NCBI GenBank assembly: GCA_021775835.1
Contig: JAJFHC010000098.1
Coordinates: 1 to 5,439, forward strand
Length of the DNA: 5,439 bases
Direction of reading: 5' to 3'
DNA from: Hyphomicrobiales bacterium
GTDB lineage: Bacteria > Pseudomonadota > Alphaproteobacteria > Rhizobiales > JAJFHC01
The position numbers were made by a program, and so were the translations under genes. The notes under the pieces were generated by a model. The model did not search any database and was not told the origin of the DNA. It saw nothing but the letters and a program-made list of their open reading frames with translations. The number at the start of each line of letters is the position of its first letter. The first letter of the stretch is position 1. Below are positions 4,878 through 5,439 of the stretch, in pieces.

Positions 4878-4908
4878 GGCGATTTATCGGACGTAAATGG
4901 ACTTGAGA

Positions 4909-5439
4909 ATGTCGGATGATTTAATACCGCCGAGCCCGAGCGCGGAAGCCTACACCGTCGATGAGGATCAGGGCGAGGTTTTTACCATTCATGATCCTTT
5001 TGCGCTGTTCGCTGAATGGCTGGGACGAGCGGGCGAGACCGAACCGAACGATCCCAATACGATGGCGCTGGCGACCGCTGATGCGCACAATCTTCCGAAT
5101 GTGCGGATGGTTCTTCTGAAAGACGTCGATGCGTGTGGCCTCACATTTTATACAAATGTCGAAAGCGCTAAGGGCGAGGAGCTTGCCGCCAACCCGCAGG
5201 CTGCGGCGTGTTTCCATTGGAAAACCATTCGCCGGCAGGTGCGGTTCCGCGGCCGTGTCGAACGGGTGAGCGATGAAGAAGCGGACGCTTACTTTGCGAC
5301 GCGCGCGCGCAATGCGCAGCTCGGCGCGCATGCCTCGGCGCAGTCGCGGCCGATGGAAAGTCGTGAAGCGCTGGAGCAGGAGATCGCGCGGCTCGACAAA
5401 CTGCATGAAGGCGCGGACGTGCCGCGGCCCGATCACTGG
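4909..5439 (+). CDS. pdxH: Pyridoxamine/pyridoxine 5'-phosphate oxidase (5' part, runs off the right edge)
   Basis: PdxH (EC 1.4.3.5) uses FMN and oxygen to convert pyridoxine or pyridoxamine 5'-phosphate to pyridoxal 5'-phosphate, in the cytoplasm. The frame is open for 177 codons to the window edge and stops right after PRPDHW; the missing end, roughly 30 residues, should hold the GG-x-R and IEFW...RLHDR motifs. Seen here: FALFAEWLGRA (31-41), EPNDPNTMALATAD (45-58), NVRMVLLK (64-71), FYTNVESAKGEEL (80-92), FHWKTIRRQVRFRGRVE (102-118) and YFATRARNAQLGAHASAQSRP (128-148), all clearly PdxH. His141 replaces the Trp common in the GAWAS motif. Two in-frame starts exist: ATG 4909 and ATG 4897, which directly follows an in-frame TAA (4894-4896); both have only a GGA as Shine-Dalgarno. 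I prefer 4909 (MSDDLIPPSPSAEAY). It is divergent from aroC with about 120 bases between them. Confidence 0.95.
   Translation, partial: MSDDLIPPSPSAEAYTVDEDQGEVFTIHDPFALFAEWLGRAGETEPNDPNTMALATADAHNLPNVRMVLLKDVDACGLTFYTNVESAKGEELAANPQAAACFHWKTIRRQVRFRGRVERVSDEEADAYFATRARNAQLGAHASAQSRPMESREALEQEIARLDKLHEGADVPRPDHW

Noticed and set aside
4921..5436. A 171-codon - strand open frame at the right end
   Set aside because: It is antisense to the pdxH frame, which carries unmistakable PdxH motifs.
1..5439. CRISPR arrays, tRNA or rRNA genes, insertion sequence ends, toxin-antitoxin pairs
   Set aside because: I looked for regularly spaced repeats, cloverleaf-like arms, terminal inverted repeats with transposase fragments, and small paired genes, and found none.

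Overview
The window looks like chromosomal DNA from an alphaproteobacterium, most likely a member of the Rhizobiales/Hyphomicrobiales or a close relative. Three things suggest this. The chorismate synthase and the partial PdxH read like alphaproteobacterial versions (for example FHWKTIRRQVR and the TRAR..QLGA.AS.QSRP block). The best promoter fits the CTTGAC-N16/17-CTATAT pattern typical of that class. One intergenic stretch carries a short phrase resembling intergenic repeats that I recall from rhizobial genomes. Base composition is moderately GC-rich by eye. The exact genus cannot be read from this sequence.

Layout, left to right. (1) Positions 2-247 hold the 3' end of an unknown gene encoding a charged helical protein. 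(2) Positions 393-878 hold an unassigned 161-residue protein with a good Shine-Dalgarno sequence and a CHGG motif close to its N-terminus. (3) Positions 1028-2940 hold a self-contained regulatory unit. A TetR-type repressor gene (+, 2344-2940) diverges from a two-gene operon on the - strand: an NmrA-like NAD(P)-binding protein (1426-2271) followed, through a 4-base ATGA overlap, by a four-helix DUF4345-type membrane protein (1028-1429). The 72-base gap between repressor and operon carries three copies of a 15-base box, TTGAC-N5-GTCAA (one copy has one mismatch), placed over the predicted promoters and over the repressor's own start codon. (4) Positions 2941-3189 are non-coding and hold a repeat-like remnant, a stem-loop and an inverted repeat that overlaps the next ribosome binding site. 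(5) Positions 3190-3582 encode a small VOC (glyoxalase/dioxygenase-fold) protein. (6) Positions 3687-4787 (-) encode a complete chorismate synthase, AroC. (7) From 4909 to the right edge runs the start of pdxH, divergent from aroC.

How they work together. The TetR/NmrA/DUF4345 unit is probably an autoregulated, ligand-induced switch. The repressor would hold down both itself and the operon until a small molecule, possibly a reactive or redox-active compound, releases it. aroC (last step to chorismate) and pdxH (pyridoxal phosphate formation) are housekeeping genes whose enzymes both use FMN; they share a short divergent intergenic region with an inverted repeat and a 12-base tandem duplication. 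I found no complete novel system. The triple operator and the probable leaderless tetR transcript are the most interesting signals.
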